NCBI GenBank assembly: GCA_017623265.1
Contig: JAGAPM010000091.1
Location: 1-5,644, forward strand
Length of the DNA stretch: 5,644 nucleotides
Reading direction: 5' to 3'
Origin: Lentisphaeria bacterium
Lineage (GTDB): Bacteria; Verrucomicrobiota; Lentisphaeria; Victivallales; UBA1829
Position numbers and translations under genes: made by a program. Every line of letters begins with the position of its first letter. Position 1 is the first letter of the stretch. Positions 5,621 through 5,644 of the stretch are shown piece after piece. The notes beneath the pieces are model-generated. The model did no database searches. It was not told the origin of the DNA and saw nothing but the letters and a program-made list of their open reading frames with translations.

Positions 5621-5639
5621 CCGGGGAACTTTTCCCCGG
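5621..5639. repeat. Perfect 8-base hairpin near the right edge
   Basis: CCGGGGAA at 5621-5628 pairs with TTCCCCGG at 5632-5639 around a 3-base loop. No T run directly follows the stem on the - strand (TGATCAGAAC comes next), and only CGACA is visible on the + strand, so it is not a clear terminator. The window ends five bases later. Confidence 0.65.
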
Positions 5640-5644
5640 CGACA

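Larger units (their letters stand above)
5138..5644. other. Non-coding, inverted-repeat-rich segment
   Basis: No reading frame here has a recognisable product, a convincing ribosome site or protein-like composition. The first ~90 bases hold the leader and candidate promoter of the DUF2062 gene. About 5225-5290 shows nothing I can name. From about 5328 onward the sequence is built of repeated motifs and perfect inverted repeats, listed separately. The segment continues to the window edge, so the neighbour on the right is unknown. Confidence 0.7.

Overview
The window comes from a bacterial chromosome. It holds five closely packed genes on the + strand, one convergent gene on the - strand, and about 500 bases of non-coding sequence rich in inverted repeats at the right end. 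The organism cannot be identified with confidence. Shine-Dalgarno sites, a secreted or lipoprotein-type signal peptide and a DUF2062 membrane protein fit a Gram-negative-type bacterium. The CLC protein resembles the CBS-domain CLCs I associate with Bacteroidetes-like and PVC-group anaerobes, and a Lentisphaerota-like source is only a guess.

Region 1-4641 (+ strand) looks like one transcription unit, with gaps of 14, 9, 2 and 20 bases between genes. In order it encodes: the C-terminal 485 residues of a CLC chloride channel/transporter with two CBS domains (5' end outside the window); an unrecognised 328-residue protein with an N-terminal ATP-cone-like domain; a hypoxanthine phosphoribosyltransferase; an exported DUF3089 alpha/beta-hydrolase-like protein with a GHSQG nucleophile elbow; and a TRIC/YicG-type (UPF0126) cation channel. 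The unit pairs an anion pathway with a cation channel. It also has two, possibly three, proteins expected to handle or sense nucleotides (CBS domains, ATP-cone-like domain, HPRT). A shared physiological theme such as ion or osmotic balance tied to nucleotide state is inference.

Region 4601-5137 (- strand) encodes a DUF2062 membrane protein. Its 3' end overlaps the end of the TRIC gene by 41 bases, so there is no intergenic terminator there. Its likely promoter lies at about 5170-5197.

Region 5138-5644 has no credible gene. It contains three related copies of a ~26-base motif, several perfect inverted repeats of 7-13 bases, and a run of three hairpins at 5531-5639, one of which resembles a rho-independent terminator in either direction. 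This repeat-rich, structured segment and the ATP-cone-like protein are the least explained parts of the window.
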